Shown piece by piece: positions 40,163 through 53,801 of a stretch of 64,000 bases of DNA. Below the pieces are notes generated by a model, which saw only the letters and a list, made by a program, of their open reading frames with translations, had not been told where the DNA came from and did no database searches. The stretch comes from Hemerocallis citrina (lineage: Eukaryota; Streptophyta; Magnoliopsida; Asparagales; Asphodelaceae): contig CM030366.1 of assembly GCA_017893485.1 (NCBI GenBank), positions 199,297,835 to 199,361,834 on the forward strand. The letters run 5' to 3'. Every line of letters begins with the position of its first letter. Positions within the stretch are counted from its first letter, which is position 1. The translations under genes and the position numbers were made by a program.

Positions 40163-43100
40163 ATGGGCCGGAAACTCGATGAATCAAAAATCCATGGCGG
40201 CGGCGAGGGCGAAGCAGGCGATCAAGATACGCCACTCTCCGACAAGAAACCAAAGAAAGACAAGAAGAGCAAGAAGAAGAATTACGAAAACAGCGACGAA
40301 TCAGAACTCGTCGAAGAAACCCTAACCCTAGACTCCACAGAGGATAAGAAGTCCAAGAAGGAGAAGAAGGAGAAGAAGAGGAAGTCAGCTGAGTCAAAAC
40401 CTGAAGCCGTGGACAACTCCGAGAAGAAGACGAAGAAGAAGAAGAAAAGGGAAGATGAGAGTTTGAATGGAGTAGAAGAAGGAGGAGGGATCGAGGGAGT
40501 GGTGGTGACTGGAAAGGAGTCGAAGGATTCGAAGTACAAGGCGTATGATTCGTTTGCGGATTCGGGTTTACCGGCAGATGTTCTTGATTGCTGCAAGAAT
40601 TTCAAGAAGCCGTCGCCGATTCAGGCGAACACTTGGCCGTTCTTGTTGAGCGGGCGTGATTTGATCGGGATTGCTGCTACTGGATCTGGTAATTGTTTGT
40701 GATTTATTTATTTATTTATTGATGTCATAGTTGTAAAAATCATTTAGTTGTCAAACTGTCATTAACCATGTAGAACTTAGTATGAATCAATTATTCTCAA
40801 TTGTCAAACTTTTGTTGCTTACTGTTTCGACTTAACCAGTTATTTGGAGTATACTAGAAGTGTTAAATTCTCATTTACTCTAAAATGGAACCTAGTGCGC
40901 TAATATGAATTGATTATTCTCAATTGTCAAGCTTTTTTTGCTTACTAGTTCGAGTTTGGTCTTCCTTCTACTGTGAGGAGACTCTGAAAACAACTTTGAA
41001 CTTTAGTCTCATCTGATCATGCGCTTAATGAGTTGGAAGTGGTTTTATATTGGTTTATATCTATGTTCTTTTATCTGACCCAAAGGTGTGTTACTGATAG
41101 ATCATAAGCAAATGATTATACTAAACACTAGTAGGTTGTAAGCATTTGCAAGTGCATCTACAAATTCAAATAGAAGAAGCTACAACTTTGCAATTTTGTA
41201 AAAAAGATATGACAGCTAGGAATCATTGACACGGGTACAACACACGGGTAAGGGACATAATAAATTTGTAAAAAGTACAAGGGCATACGGCCATAACATT
41301 ATATAATATGTCATTTCATAGCCGAACTATGCTTAAATTTAAACCAAAAAACATCCACCCATTAAATATGAGCCGATTAATCAAAAAAAGATATATACTA
41401 ATCCATAGAGAATTTACATTATATCCATTAGAAAATTTGAAAAGATCCATACCTCAATATAAGTAAGCAGTTAACCAGCAAAAAAATGTGAGATTGTTTG
41501 AAAATTGTTGACAGTGTGTTCACACAAAAAAAAAACTTTGTCGAAGTGTCCAATGTGTTAGATATTAGATATATTATAAAATTCAGGACACGCAAACAAG
41601 GAGTTTCCAGGAAGTATCAATTTCCAACATGCGTGTCCAACACGTCTATGCCTCCATGGTCAAAGTGTCCATGCTACATAGTGACTGACTTGGCAGACAA
41701 AAAAATTCATGAAACAACATTTCACCCTCTATTGATTTATTAAAGCTTACTTACAGTATCAAGAGAGAGAACCTTCAAATGCAGGTTGAGGTCCGTGCAT
41801 CCTTTTGTATGAAAAATTTGTAGATGGTACGCACACTAAACGTAGATTAGGTATAATCTGTAACCCCTGTTTTCATTAATACGTATTTTTTTTAAATGTA
41901 TTTTTCCGTATTTAAATCCTCGGTATCTTATAACTATTTTCCCCTAATTGATTTTTATTATTTAAACTATTTTTTAGCCCAATTGTTTAATTATTTATTC
42001 TAAGCCCAAGTTTACATTATTGATTTTATTAATTATTAATGTGAGCCCAAGTTGTATTTTGAAACCCAATTGTTATTCTAAGCCCAACTTCGTATTTGAT
42101 TTTATTAAATTAATTTGAGCCCAAAATATTTTAGCCCAATGTCCTAATTGTTTTAATTAAATATTTTGAGCCCAAGAACCAAGCCCAAATCCAATAAACC
42201 AGAACCCATTACTCCTATTGTACATATTTGCCCTACACATCTACCCGTATACAATATTTTCTTTACCCCAACTTTTGTCCCGTACTCCAACTTCCCACTC
42301 TCAAATCCCGTACCTGCACATCTCCCACACTCCTTGTAACTACCCCCACTATTCCACTACTTTACTTTATTTATTATATTAAACCCCTTCTCCCCCGTTC
42401 TCTATCTCTCCCATTCAATCTCTCTACTCCTCTCCTTTGTCTCCAACGAAAACAAAACAGAACCCGAACCCATCATTCTCCTTCTTCCTCCCACTCTCTC
42501 CAACTCCTCCATCCACCTTGCCGACCTCAAAGCCTCGCCTCCAACCTCCGCCGAGAACCTTCGACCTTGACGACTCGACCGCCGCGCCACACCTCGCCCA
42601 TCGAAGCCTCCACCTCCGTCTCCGCTCGTCGAGCAATCGCCGCTCGACCCCCAGCCTCGACATCGTTCAATTCCTGCTCGACCACTCATCGCCTTCTTCC
42701 TCATCTTCTTCCGCTCGAGCTCACCATTGCCGAACCTCAGTTGAACTCAACTCGTCGCCGTCTTCCCATCAACAGCCCTGCTCCTCGCCGCAGCCCTCCG
42801 AGAACTCTCCACCGCTGAGCCCCGAGGTACTCGTCGAAGCTCCCGCTCGACGTATACTCTCGCCACTCAGTCGCGTCGTCTTCATCCTCCGAAGCCTCTC
42901 CCTGTGTTCGTCGACGCCGCTCGAACCCCCTACAGTCGAAGTCACCACCCACCACAACTCCTACCCTAGAGCTTCGCCCCGTCGCTGCACCTTTCCTCGC
43001 CACTCGCCCGTTGTTGCTCCCACTCTCGCTCAGCCTCAGCGCCGCTCCCCTCCAGTTGCGCCGTCCTGTCGCCCTCTCTCAAACCCCGAAGTGCCGCCTT

Positions 43101-46100
43101 CTCAACCTCCGTCGCCATCTCCACCAGTCGAGCTCGCCTCCGCCATTCCGTTCGTCATCTCCACTGCCACTTCACCTCCGCCAGTCCTCACCCCTACTCC
43201 CGAACCCACCTCCCGCCGCCACTCGTCCCGCCGCCTTGCCGCCAGCATCACCAGAGCCTCGACGACCCACCAAAGCCGCTCCGCCATCGCCATTCCCTAT
43301 CTTCCATTCTCCCGCTATCTCTCTCCCGTGCTCTCCCTCTCTCTCTATCGTCATTCGAGAAGAAGGAAACAGGGGATTGGGATTCTTGCTGTTGTGTGGG
43401 TGTTTGGGTTGATTTTATTATATTGGTGTTGGGTTGCTATTCGTGTTGTATAGGAGTTTGGTGTGTGCTGCTGTTCACTGCCTTGGAGTTGTTGAAGTGG
43501 AATTTCTGTTTATTGCTATTGGAGTTGCTATTTTGGACTTTGGCGTGGTTGCCAAATATCTTGCACGTGTTCTGCTGTCCGGGATACTGATCTCGTTATT
43601 CTGTTTCAATTTAATCATCGTCAACTAACAGGCAAGTATCTCTTGTACAATTTTATTTGTTCTAGTATATGCCCTTGTAAAAATACCGCAAGTATATTAT
43701 TTGACTCTATTTGTATTATACATAATCTGTATCCCGTATTCGTACAAGATCACGAATACTTTGTTGCCATATCCGTTGCATGAACACGATACACATATAT
43801 ACTATTATACATGATATTGTGCATGAATTGCTTGTTATTAGGTTGCATGTTGTTATAATATATTTTATTCTTGATTAAGTGTTATGCATGTCATTAGTTG
43901 CATCTCATGTTTTATAAGCCCTGAAATATGTTTCCTGCCTCGTATAAGTCTTGATACTTGATCTTGTCATGTTACCCTTGCCATGTTACCCGTTCCTGTT
44001 GTTGCATGTAGTTATTGTTCATGTTTGATTAAAATAAAAAGATAACAAGCCGGGGTATAAAGGGAAAAGATTTAGTAGTGGGTAATATAGAAGAGCGTAC
44101 TCTGACGGGGGCTCGTGGTTCCTCGCTGCAAATTTGTAAGTTACAAGTTACAAGTTTGCTAAATTACAGGTTTACTTGACATATTTCATGCTACAGGTTA
44201 CACTACATGTTTCACATTGCACGTATCTTGAACAAGATACAATTTTCCCGAGTACGTGACCTATAAAATCCACCACTAGTCTAAACGTTCACTTGATTGC
44301 GAGTGGCAACCATGTGGTATGGGACGCATGAAGTGCTACCTAGTTAGGTTAATAAAAGACATGACATTGACACGTACACTTGCATGATCCGTTTACATAT
44401 TACATGGTTATGATGACTTGTTTACTTGTTTACATGTTACTCGTTCATGTTGACACGTTTACTTGCTTATTCGTTCATATGTTACATGTTCCCATGGATT
44501 ATTTACTTGTTCACATGCACGTTATTTGTTCCATGAGGTCTTGTTCTTGATTCTGTCACATGTTGTATTTGCTCTATTATATGATTCTTGATTTCCTGTT
44601 CTTTTCTGCTTTTGTTTCATTCTATTATTGTCCCGTTAGTTTGTCCACTTGCGGCCCGTGACTTGCATTAACGGGTACTTCTTTGTCTCTTTCCTTGTAA
44701 TAATATACTTGCAGGCCCAGATGGAGAATTACCCGAAGGTGTTGCTAAACAGAGATTCTAGTCATGTTTGATTTCATGTTATTTTAGTTCTTGTTTATTC
44801 ATGTAATCCTTGTTGTAATTCGGGTGTGTTTGACCCGTAGTTATGTTTATTTTCCAGTTGTTGGTTATGTCCTGTATTATGTCATGTAATATGTCATATA
44901 CGTTGTTATCTTATTGTGATTTAACATGCTTGCGTGGTTAATATTGCCATCTTGTTGTTGAGTTAAATATACAGCTGATGAATGATGTATTCGCATCATT
45001 CGCTGGGCCTCAGTTACGTGCCTGTGTTTCCGTATTCTGGGAAGCGGGGTGTGACATAATCCCTACTATTCCTTCTGATGAGTGTAAACTATAGAGTAGT
45101 ATAGAAGGTAAACAAAGGTTTTGCAATGCATAATTGCAGTTATACTCATATTACTGCAGTATGTGGTTGTAGAGTGCTAGGGATTCTTGTTGTTGCATTT
45201 GATTTGCTCATATACATGCAACTTAAGGGCTTGCATCTTTACAGCTGGTTTTCATTTTTCCAGGAAAGACTCTAGCATATGGTGTTCCTGCACTCAGGCA
45301 TATATTACTGAAGGATGACAAGAAATCATCCAAAAAAGCAGTTCCACGTTGTCTAGTACTTTCACCTACAAGGGAGCTAGCTCAACAGGTATGTCTAATC
45401 ACGGATGTCTAAAATTTCATTTACTTTGTAGAAGTTCATATATTGTAGATACAATTTTCAATCCTTGATACAAATTCTTCCAGTTATCCGGTGTTCCAAA
45501 AAATTCAGGTTGGGACAACAATTTGATAGATGTTTGTTTCTCCAGATTATAAGCTCTGAGTGAAATATAATATGCAGGGCCGGCTCCACCCTTGAGGCCG
45601 GTTAGGTGGCCGCCTTAGGTCCCCGGAGTTTTTTTGCCATTTTAGGAGCCCCAAATTTATAATTCCCTTGTAAATATATGCACATATTTTGTGCGTAAAA
45701 AAATACTGGTAGTAAGGGCCTCCAAAAATAATTATTTTGGGAGTCCGCCTCGGGCCCCCGGGAACTCAGGGCCGGCCCTGATAATATGCCACATAAATTG
45801 GCCCTATTATTATGTGCCTGTCATCACTGCTAAAATGGCTTGAGTTGGGAGTTTCATATTACTAAAAAAATTCTGTATGATCCAAGTACAGTGTTCATGC
45901 AGCCTCTAAGAATTACATGATAAACAGTAGGGTTCATCCGTTCATGTCAGTATCTGAATAAATGGCTGTATTTTTAATTTTTTTTGAGATAAAATATAAA
46001 TAAAAAAAAGTTTAAAGAATGTTAAGTTCATGTAGGACTTCCGAGTCAAATCTCTGTTCCATATTGTTCTGATTAAAGAATTCAGTTTTCCTTGGTAGGA

Positions 46101-49050
46101 CTATCTGGTTTATAAATTATGCAAGCGCATGCCCAACATTAATACGAGTTAATAAATAACTATGCTGCTAATAAGTAGTATCTGTATTGACATGTTGTAC
46201 AAGGTACCGACCATTATATGCTCATTTTCCCTCGAATGCCTTTTTTGTGAAGTCTCTGTTAATATTTATTGTTTTAAATGATAATTTCACATAATTTCCT
46301 AAGATATAGTTTGATAGACAACGTGATTCTTATTTCATGTACCCATAGGTGGTATCCTTCATTCTTTTGTATTCTTTATGTGCTTTTTTCATAGAGTTTT
46401 CGGTGCAATTCAGCCCAAGACATGTTTCTGATAGTAGAATGCACAACTGATTGCAGATTGCTGATGTTTTATGTGATGCTGGGTCTCCTTGTGGCGTAAA
46501 GTCAGTTGTTTTATATGGTGGGACTAATAAGCAGCCACAGATATCTGCATTGAGATCTGGAGTTGTAAGATATCAATATTTTGCTCCTGCATACTTTCTG
46601 CATCTATTTCCTGCAAATATTTTGTGATAATTGCTTTTCAGCCCCTTCAGATTTGACTAAACGTGAAAATACATATTGTGATATTAGTTCAATCTCCAAG
46701 TTCTATGGGACACAATTTTATCTAGATTTGGATGAGTGATAACCAGGACTTCTATTAATCAATGTTCAACTGTAATGCTTTATATCCAATCAAGAAAGAA
46801 AGGGATATGGCAGTCCTTTACATTTTCATGCTTGAAAGTACATTAAAGTAAATTCGATAAAAAATTAAAATAAGAGTACTAATCACTATGGTAAGTAGTT
46901 GGTACTGTTGTCATAGATTTCTATCTAAGAAGTATCGACATTGGCACATTGACATCAACACAGTGCATTTGATATACCGATACACAGGGAATTCTAAAAT
47001 ATATACATTGAAATACATTTTTTCACATTGGATACTTGCGGTGGATGCCGGTGTTGAACACATGTGCTTCACTCAACTTTTGAATATAATGAATGCATGT
47101 GCTCCACAGATTTCTATATATGAATTATATGGAAAAAGTGAGTTGTTTTCTACTGTGGTTGGGTTTGTTAAGTTGTATTTTACTGGAGTTGAGTTGTGTG
47201 ACTAGTAGTTCCTATAGTTAAGAGCATGCCATTCTTCTCTTGGGTGAGTCCCCCACTCTAATTTAACGTGTCCTCAAATTATCCTTTCTTGTTGCCCTTT
47301 ACTTGCTAAATTAATGGAAAGTATTCTTCAGTATTTTTTTCTTCCCCAAATATTTGATTTTTATCAGATAGGTTTTACTGAACTACCATAAAGATTCAAG
47401 TTCATTTATCATATGATGTTATGAACCAAACTGTTAAGTATAGGAAAATGTCCCTTTTCATTTTACTCATTTTCTTTTGCTTCAACTTAATTCTCCTTTT
47501 CCATGTGTTTGCTTGTGTCAGAGAGAGCCCGTATCCTCATAGGTATTTTATATATATATAGCATTCAGATTTTAGTATTGAAGCGCTCTTGTACCATTTC
47601 CATTGCAGTTGATACTAGATTGGAATTTAGTCAGTGTAATACTAGTTCTTATTAGATTTCTTTAAAAATACAATGCAATCATTGTGGAGGCAGGAATTTT
47701 ACTCAGCATAGGCAGAATTTTCTTTAGCTTATACGCGAAACAATTGTGAAAAGTAATGTGAACAAATTTTATGTGCATTAGATATTTTTTTAATCATTTC
47801 ATTGGTCGATAAATGTGTCTTCTGTATTTTACAAATTTTATGTGCATTATGTATATTTTTAATCATTTCATTGATATGTAAAATTGGTCTTCAGTATTTT
47901 AAGTATGGAACATGAAATGATGTTTATTTATGATGAAATGGAAATAAGTGTATTGTGCATGTATGTTAGTGACTTAAAAAAACAAAAAAACAATATAGCA
48001 AGAGCTCGAGCCAATGACCTCTTAAAAAAAGCTGAACTAGCAACCAACTAAGCTAGAAGTGGGTTTAGTTTGTACCACGATTCACAGCCCAAACTGCACA
48101 TTCAAATTTAAAGACTGATACCTATGCGCAGCAAGATTCAAAAACCGAGGGTAAGCTGCTATTTCCGATTGCAACTTTCAATAACAGTGATATTTCCTGT
48201 ACATCAGGTAAGAAGAAAATTACCATGCCAATAATCTTTTTTTTTGCATTTGAAAACTTCCAGAAATCTTATATACTGTATATGCTTCTCACAATATTCT
48301 CATTTAATCTACTTTGTATTTGAAGACTACCACACACTCTTATAACCTGCTTTAGCATGACTAATGTTCTTTAATGTATCAGGATATAGTTATTGGGACC
48401 CCTGGCCGAATGAAGGATCTTATTGAAATGGGTGTTTGTCATCTTAAGGAGGTGTCCTTTGTGGTGAGTGTGTATTTATTGGCCATGCTCATTGATCACT
48501 GTTTTGTGTTGAAACGATTTTGAGAGTCTTGCACATTTCGATGCTTATATTTAACGGCAATTTTGGTGGAGTTATGCTCAAGGCAAGTCCTTGTTAATGC
48601 AACAAAAGTTGCACTTGAATAGTCCAACCTATGCACTACTATGAACACACCACGAAAAGAAAAAATAACAGTAATGACAGTCTTTATAACTTTAATTGAG
48701 AGGATCAAGGTTTCATAGGGCCTCAAATAAGACATTTTATCCATTTATTTTTCCTTCAAAAATTGTATAAAAGATTCAGATTTGTACCTTGTATTATTAA
48801 ATATTTGTTCCTAAAACTGCTCCCCCCTTCTGTCTATCTGCCCAGAGTCCAGAGGTCTATGGTCTCCGCTGTGCATGAGCGCCTTATCATCTATATAATA
48901 AAACACAAAGAAAGCTATCAAGTGGCTCTCCTTTAATTCCCCCAAAATCGAAGGCCCAGATCTAACCTCACAAAACACATTTTCCCCCCAAAAGTTTCCC
49001 CCCATAACTCAAATTCAAATCCCCCCCCAAAACAACTCATTTATTTATTT

Positions 49051-49130
<80 letters not shown>

Positions 49131-52100
49131 AAACGTGGACTTTTATACCCCAATTTATAATTATTTTTCACCATATACTAATGGAAACATGGACTTTTAT
49201 TTACAATTAATTATTGTCATACTATTCAAACTTCAGCTACATAATTGTTGATTTACTGTTTACAAGGCTTTTCATATGTTGTATCGTTCTGAACAAGTGC
49301 CGTAGGCACGTGGCCACGGGAAAATCTAGTAATCTAATATGTTGCATGAGTGAGAATCTGTTATACAGTTCTTACTTAGTAACAGGGATTTTTTTTGTAG
49401 GTTCTTGATGAGGCAGATCGAATGCTTGATATGGGATTCGAACCTGAAGTTCGCTCTATATTGAGCCAAACATCCTCTGGTTTGTGCATACTCTTTTTTT
49501 CTTGCAGAAATAAGAATTTCTTTGCTTACTAATTTAGCTTGACATGTCTCCTTATGCAACTTACTGACAATGTTATAATGGATTGAAAAAAACTCCCCTG
49601 AAAATTCTAAGCTGACATGAAAGATGGCATTATTTAATTTTGCATCAGTTTTAGAACTTTATCTAAAGCTCCATTGGAAATAGGATCCACTAAGATTGTT
49701 GCTTGCGGACTATATATGATGGTGATGCAGTTTAAATTCTTGTTCCTCACCCCATTTAATTTTGAAATGGACATTTTCGGACAGTCAATATTCATTTTGT
49801 TGGTTTCTATGTTGAATGTCAGTTTGCCCCACAATTTATTTTATATGCAGTTCGCCAAATGGTTATGTTCAGTGCAACATGGCCTCTTGCTGTCCATCAG
49901 TTAGCCCAAGAATTCATGGACCCAAACCCTGTCAAGGTTTGCTACCTTCTTTTGTCTAGCCATTTCAATTTATACTACTACCGTTTTATGATATGATTCT
50001 AACTGTAGGTTGTCGTGGGATCAGAAGATTTGGCAGCTAATCATGATGTAATGCAGATAGTGGAGGTATGTGATTGTTAAAGGGTCAGTTTGATGATAGG
50101 TCTGTCAGCATATGGAGATAGGCCTGTCAACATATGAAGTGCATTCGTTTTTTATTGGTCTTTCTTCCGTTTTTTTTAGGTCCTGGATGACCGATCACGA
50201 GATTCACGTTTGGTTTCATTACTAGAAAAATATCACCAATCTCAAAGGTATATACTATAATTTTACATTGATCTGCTTTTGACTATCTTTATCAGATTTT
50301 TGTTTACAACACTTCTATCTTGTTTTTACGCATAGATAATCAAAGTTTATCGAATCACTGTGCAATTAGTGTACTTATGACTTTCGTTGCAATAACCACA
50401 AATGATTAACAAAATGGGAATGATAATTTTGATGCCTTGATTGAGGAGAATGTCAGTAAGGAGATAGCAATAATATATGGAGTAGGGAAACACCAAAGAG
50501 GAACAGGGATAAAGACAGTGAGGAAGCATGGTGATTGTTGTTTTGGTAAAGGCAAAGAGGCCTCCTGACTCGGCTGGAGGAGAAAAATTCATGTATTTAA
50601 CCCCAAAACTAGGGCGAAGCCTTTGTTTGTTGTTGGGTGTTGATTTCTTGTTTGGAAACTGGAAGAGGAAATCTTCATCCAATCAAAGGAGGACAACACC
50701 TGGTTCTTTATAATTTTCTCTCGGGGTCATTGGTGTTGTCTTGTTTTGCAACATGCCATTATCTGGTGAATGGGTTACCTAGATAAATAAATACTGTAAA
50801 GCAAGGTGTGAACGCCTGCTGCATGTAAAAGAGCTTCTCTTCATGTAAGAGTTCAACCTTAAGCTCATCAAACTCTTTGCATTCAGATATTCTATATATA
50901 CTAATGCATGTAATCAACCTTAATTGTCGACATTTAATGCACCAATTGCTAATGAATTATATTGTTTATAAAAGCACATGTGATATGGCTGATAGTATGC
51001 CAAGTTGAAGTGATCATCTAATTTAAAGTCAATGTCTGTCATTACCTCCCTCATGCTCTTTTATGATTGATAATCCATGAGAGAGAGAACTCTGTATAAG
51101 TTTACATCTAACTGTTTGTGTTGAACTGTATGTGTATATGGTCCCAGTATTGTATAAATGATTGTGATGAGACGACCATCTGATGATCTCAAACTGGTGG
51201 TATATGAAATCCAGTGCATACTAATTATCCTGGTAGTTACTGGCACATTCAACTGTGTGTAACCAAGTTCACTTGACAGCCTGAATGCCTGTGAATTTGA
51301 TATATAATACTATTATTATGTTCTCTGTGATCCCCGTCCATACAATGCACATAAGTCATAAAATTGCTTGTGAAATGCAGATATATGTACTGGAAACTCA
51401 GACATTACTTCTAATTTGTCTTGAATAATGTTCTGTTATGATTTGACACTGAACTGAAGCTGTGATGATATATGAATATTATTATTTCTTAAATATAAGC
51501 TGTGATGATATGTGATGTTATAACTGAAGCTGTGATTAATCAACCTGTCTGTATTGCTATGGTATTGAACAGAAATAGGGTGTTAGTTTTTGTACTGTAC
51601 AAGAAGGAGGCTGCTCGTGTTGAAAATATGCTTCAGAAAAGGTACATTGCTCATACTAACTTTACTTGTTCCTTTATTCATTTAATTTACTAAAGTGATA
51701 TGACAATTATAAATTTTTCTTTTTGTATTTTTAAGAGGTTGGAACGCTGTCTCTGTGCATGGAGACAAAGCACAACATGACAGAACAAAGGCTCTAGCTT
51801 TGTTCAAGGAAGGAAAGTGCCCTTTAATGATTGCGACTGATGTAGCTTCTCGAGGATTGGATATCCCTGATGTTGAAGTAGTAATCAATTACAGTTTTCC
51901 TCTTACGACCGAAGATTATGTCCATAGAATTGGAAGAACGGGCCGTGCTGGTAAAAAGGGAGTTGCGCACACCTTCTTCATGCAGGAGAACAAGGTATCA
52001 ATCATTTGCAAACTTTGCATTCCCTTGTCCTGTATAATGTCTATCATGGTAGCAAATGGCTGATCTTTCTTTCACTTATAGGGACTTGCTGGAGAACTTG

Positions 52101-52825
52101 TGAATGTTCTTCGTGAAGCTGGGCAGGTTGTTCCTGCATCCCTTACGAAATTTGGCACACACGTAAAGAAAAAGGTACATGGGTTTTAATCATATTCTCA
52201 TTCATGGTTCTAGCATTTTTTTTTTGTTGAAGTTCTTTTCTCATGGTGAAAATATGTCACAACTTAAAGTAAGATTGCTTGTGGCAAGTTCCTCTAATGG
52301 ATAATAATTTTTGTTGACGGAATTTGAAAAAAATGTTGCTCAATTCAGTGGGGGGAAAAAGGGTTTTGGACTAGATAAAGTTTACTCTTTTGATGGCATG
52401 CTTCTGCCCTACTTTCGCGTTCAGCTTATTAAACCACACATCCACACAGTAAAATTTATTTTCTTATCCTTAGTCCTGCCCTTAACATTTGTTCAAATAA
52501 TTATAAAATGAACGCCTATGTTTAAAGTTTGGTTCCACGATGGTAAAATTATCAGTGTATAAAAATTGTATGGCGGGTAAACTCCTCACTGGCTCGTGGC
52601 ATGTCAGAAACATTAAACAATCTGATGTTTGATGCATTACAGTTATGCACTGCGTGTTACAAAATGAAGTTTGTTGGGATGAACATCTTCTTTGTTGCCA
52701 CTATTTGTAACTGTGGAAGTTTGTACTTGCAGGAGTCAAAGCTATATGGGGCTCATTTTAAAGAGATTACAGCTGATGCTCCAAAGTCATCGAAGATCAC
52801 ATTTGCAGATTCAGATGATGAATAG
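40163..52825 (+). CDS. RH5: DEAD-box ATP-dependent RNA helicase, RH5 (STRS1)/Dbp3 type, 12 exons
   Basis: Exons: 40163-40688, 45264-45388, 46457-46564, 48383-48463, 49401-49479, 49851-49936, 50009-50065, 50180-50247, 51573-51641, 51736-51994, 52082-52174, 52733-52825. All introns are GT/AG, phases agree, and the CDS is 1644 nt (547 residues, near the usual plant RH5 length). Residues 1-115 are a Lys/Glu-rich nucleolar-type extension. Then the Q motif (FKKPSPIQ, about 147-154), motif I AATGSGKT (171-178), [16 protein letters not shown] (283-286), SAT (314-316), RGLDIPD (motif V), HRIGRTGR (463-470), and the C-terminal [20 protein letters not shown] shared with Arabidopsis RH5. The family unwinds RNA; yeast Dbp3 acts in pre-rRNA processing, and Arabidopsis RH5/STRS1 is nucleolar and linked to stress responses and RNA-directed silencing. 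No coding damage, despite transposons in introns 1, 2 and 4. Confidence 0.95.
41859..45056 (+). mobile_element. Solo LTR (3.2 kb) in helicase intron 1
   Basis: Starts TGTAACCCCTGTTTTCATTA, ends GCGGGGTGTGACA, and is flanked by an exact 5-bp duplication TAATC (41854-41858 and 45057-45061). Length, TGTAAC start and GTGACA end resemble LTRs of chromovirus gypsy elements (Tekay/Del), such as the 3.2-kb LTR at 59259. With no internal region, it is best read as the product of LTR-LTR recombination. Long open frames at 42228-43453 are C-rich low-complexity sequence read as Pro/Ser/Arg and have shadows on the other strand; I do not call them genes. Orientation is inferred from the family ends. Confidence 0.85.
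45575..45780. mobile_element. 206-bp hAT-type MITE in helicase intron 2
   Basis: Begins CAGGGCCGGCTCCACC and ends GGAACTCAGGGCCGGCCCTG, with the 8-bp duplication ATAATATG on both sides (45567-45574, 45781-45788). CAGGGCCGGC is a widespread plant hAT terminus. Confidence 0.95.
45789..46456. other. Remainder of helicase intron 2
   Basis: AT-rich intron sequence; no further element recognised. Confidence 0.6.
46565..48382. other. Helicase intron 3 with a possible SINE relic
   Basis: 1.8-kb intron. At 48002-48055, read on the - strand, TAGCTTAGTTGG and GGCTCGAGCTC resemble tRNA-type A and B boxes about 40 bp apart, so a tRNA-derived SINE fragment is possible, but the B box is imperfect. The open frame at 46888-47205 has no domain and is not called. 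Confidence 0.35.
48890..49329 (+). mobile_element. 440-bp nonautonomous Helitron in helicase intron 4
   Basis: Starts TCTATATAATAAAACACAAA after an A (48889). Ends with hairpin GTGCC-GTA-GGCAC (49297-49309), 16 nt, then CTAG (49326-49329) followed by T. No inverted repeats, no duplication, no coding capacity. All Helitron rules are met at both ends. Confidence 0.9.
49054..49129. repeat. (CT)n(AT)n compound microsatellite
   Basis: A CT run followed by an AT run, inside the Helitron. Confidence 0.95.
50248..51572. other. Helicase intron 8
   Basis: 1.3-kb AT-rich intron; no mobile element or gene recognised. Confidence 0.6.
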
Positions 52826-53801
52826 TGACTCATACATTCTGCAGGCTTTGCCTATCAAGAAATATATTGGCCCTCGGCTCTGGATCATAATGTTGCTATC
52901 AGATGCTGGGCATTTAGTGGGTTGATACAGTACGATGCCTATATATGGTAAAGGGGCTGTTCTGAAACCAAGACTTTGTTAAGTTCTATATTTAGGGGAC
53001 GGGATAGATTTAATGGCCGATGAATTGATGATTTTGTTTTTAAGATTTTGATAGTGAAATAGGGACGAAGCCTTTCCATTATTTATTAATTTGTTGAACT
53101 TTGTAATAGACTTGGTATTATAGATGATTCAGAATCATGGGATCATGTTGTGTAATGATTCTAGCTATTGTAATGTTGAAGCTTTGAAGTTTGAGTATAT
53201 CTTTTCGTGAAGAATGCCCAAGTTGATGTAGTAGCCCAGCTCGGGCAAGGATATCTTTTATTATCAAGGACACTTTGTGTAGTATTCATCTGCAAAGAAA
53301 CTACAGTATATAAGTAACGCTTTCATCCAGGCACTGAATTTATTTTGTTGGTGTCTCGTAGGTTCCCAGTGAAAGTTTTCAGAGGGATAGTAGATCAGTC
53401 ATGTAACTAGGACCCCTGCATACCTCCAATACAAGCTAGTCACCCCTCTGATCCTTCACTGAACTCGACGAGCCTTGCCCACCCTTTGCCTATGTTTTAT
53501 CTGCAATGTATCTAAATTAGGCCATAGTTGGAGTAGTTCCTCTGCTTGGCAGATTAGCAGAGTGGATGTTCACCTAAGGATGGCAATTGGCCCAAATCTA
53601 ATCCAGGTCCGACTAAGTTCAACACGGTTATTCACTTATTTGCTTGGACTAATTATTTACCAATTCGGGTCATGCGCTCAACTTTTTAGGTCCAAACAAA
53701 ATTCGGGTAGGGCTTGGGCTCAAGTATCTAGGCCCGACGGTCCTGGATCAATTTTGTGTATCTACATGTCCATGATATGTTAATCTAAATTGTAAATGCA
53801 G
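52826..53801. other. Helicase 3' flank
   Basis: 3' UTR and intergenic DNA. At about 53575-53760 a block starting GGATGGCAATTGGCCCAAAT with GGGTCATGCGC-type sequence resembles decayed hAT-type MITEs. No gene. Confidence 0.4.

Noticed and set aside
42228..43453. Long + strand open frames (196 and 338 codons) in helicase intron 1
   Set aside because: They read C-rich low-complexity DNA as Pro/Ser/Arg/His, overlap each other in several frames with reverse-strand shadows, and lie wholly within a solo LTR with an exact TSD.
46888..47205. 105-codon frame in helicase intron 3
   Set aside because: No domain; lies in an intron between two exons with confirmed phase; AT-rich chance frame.
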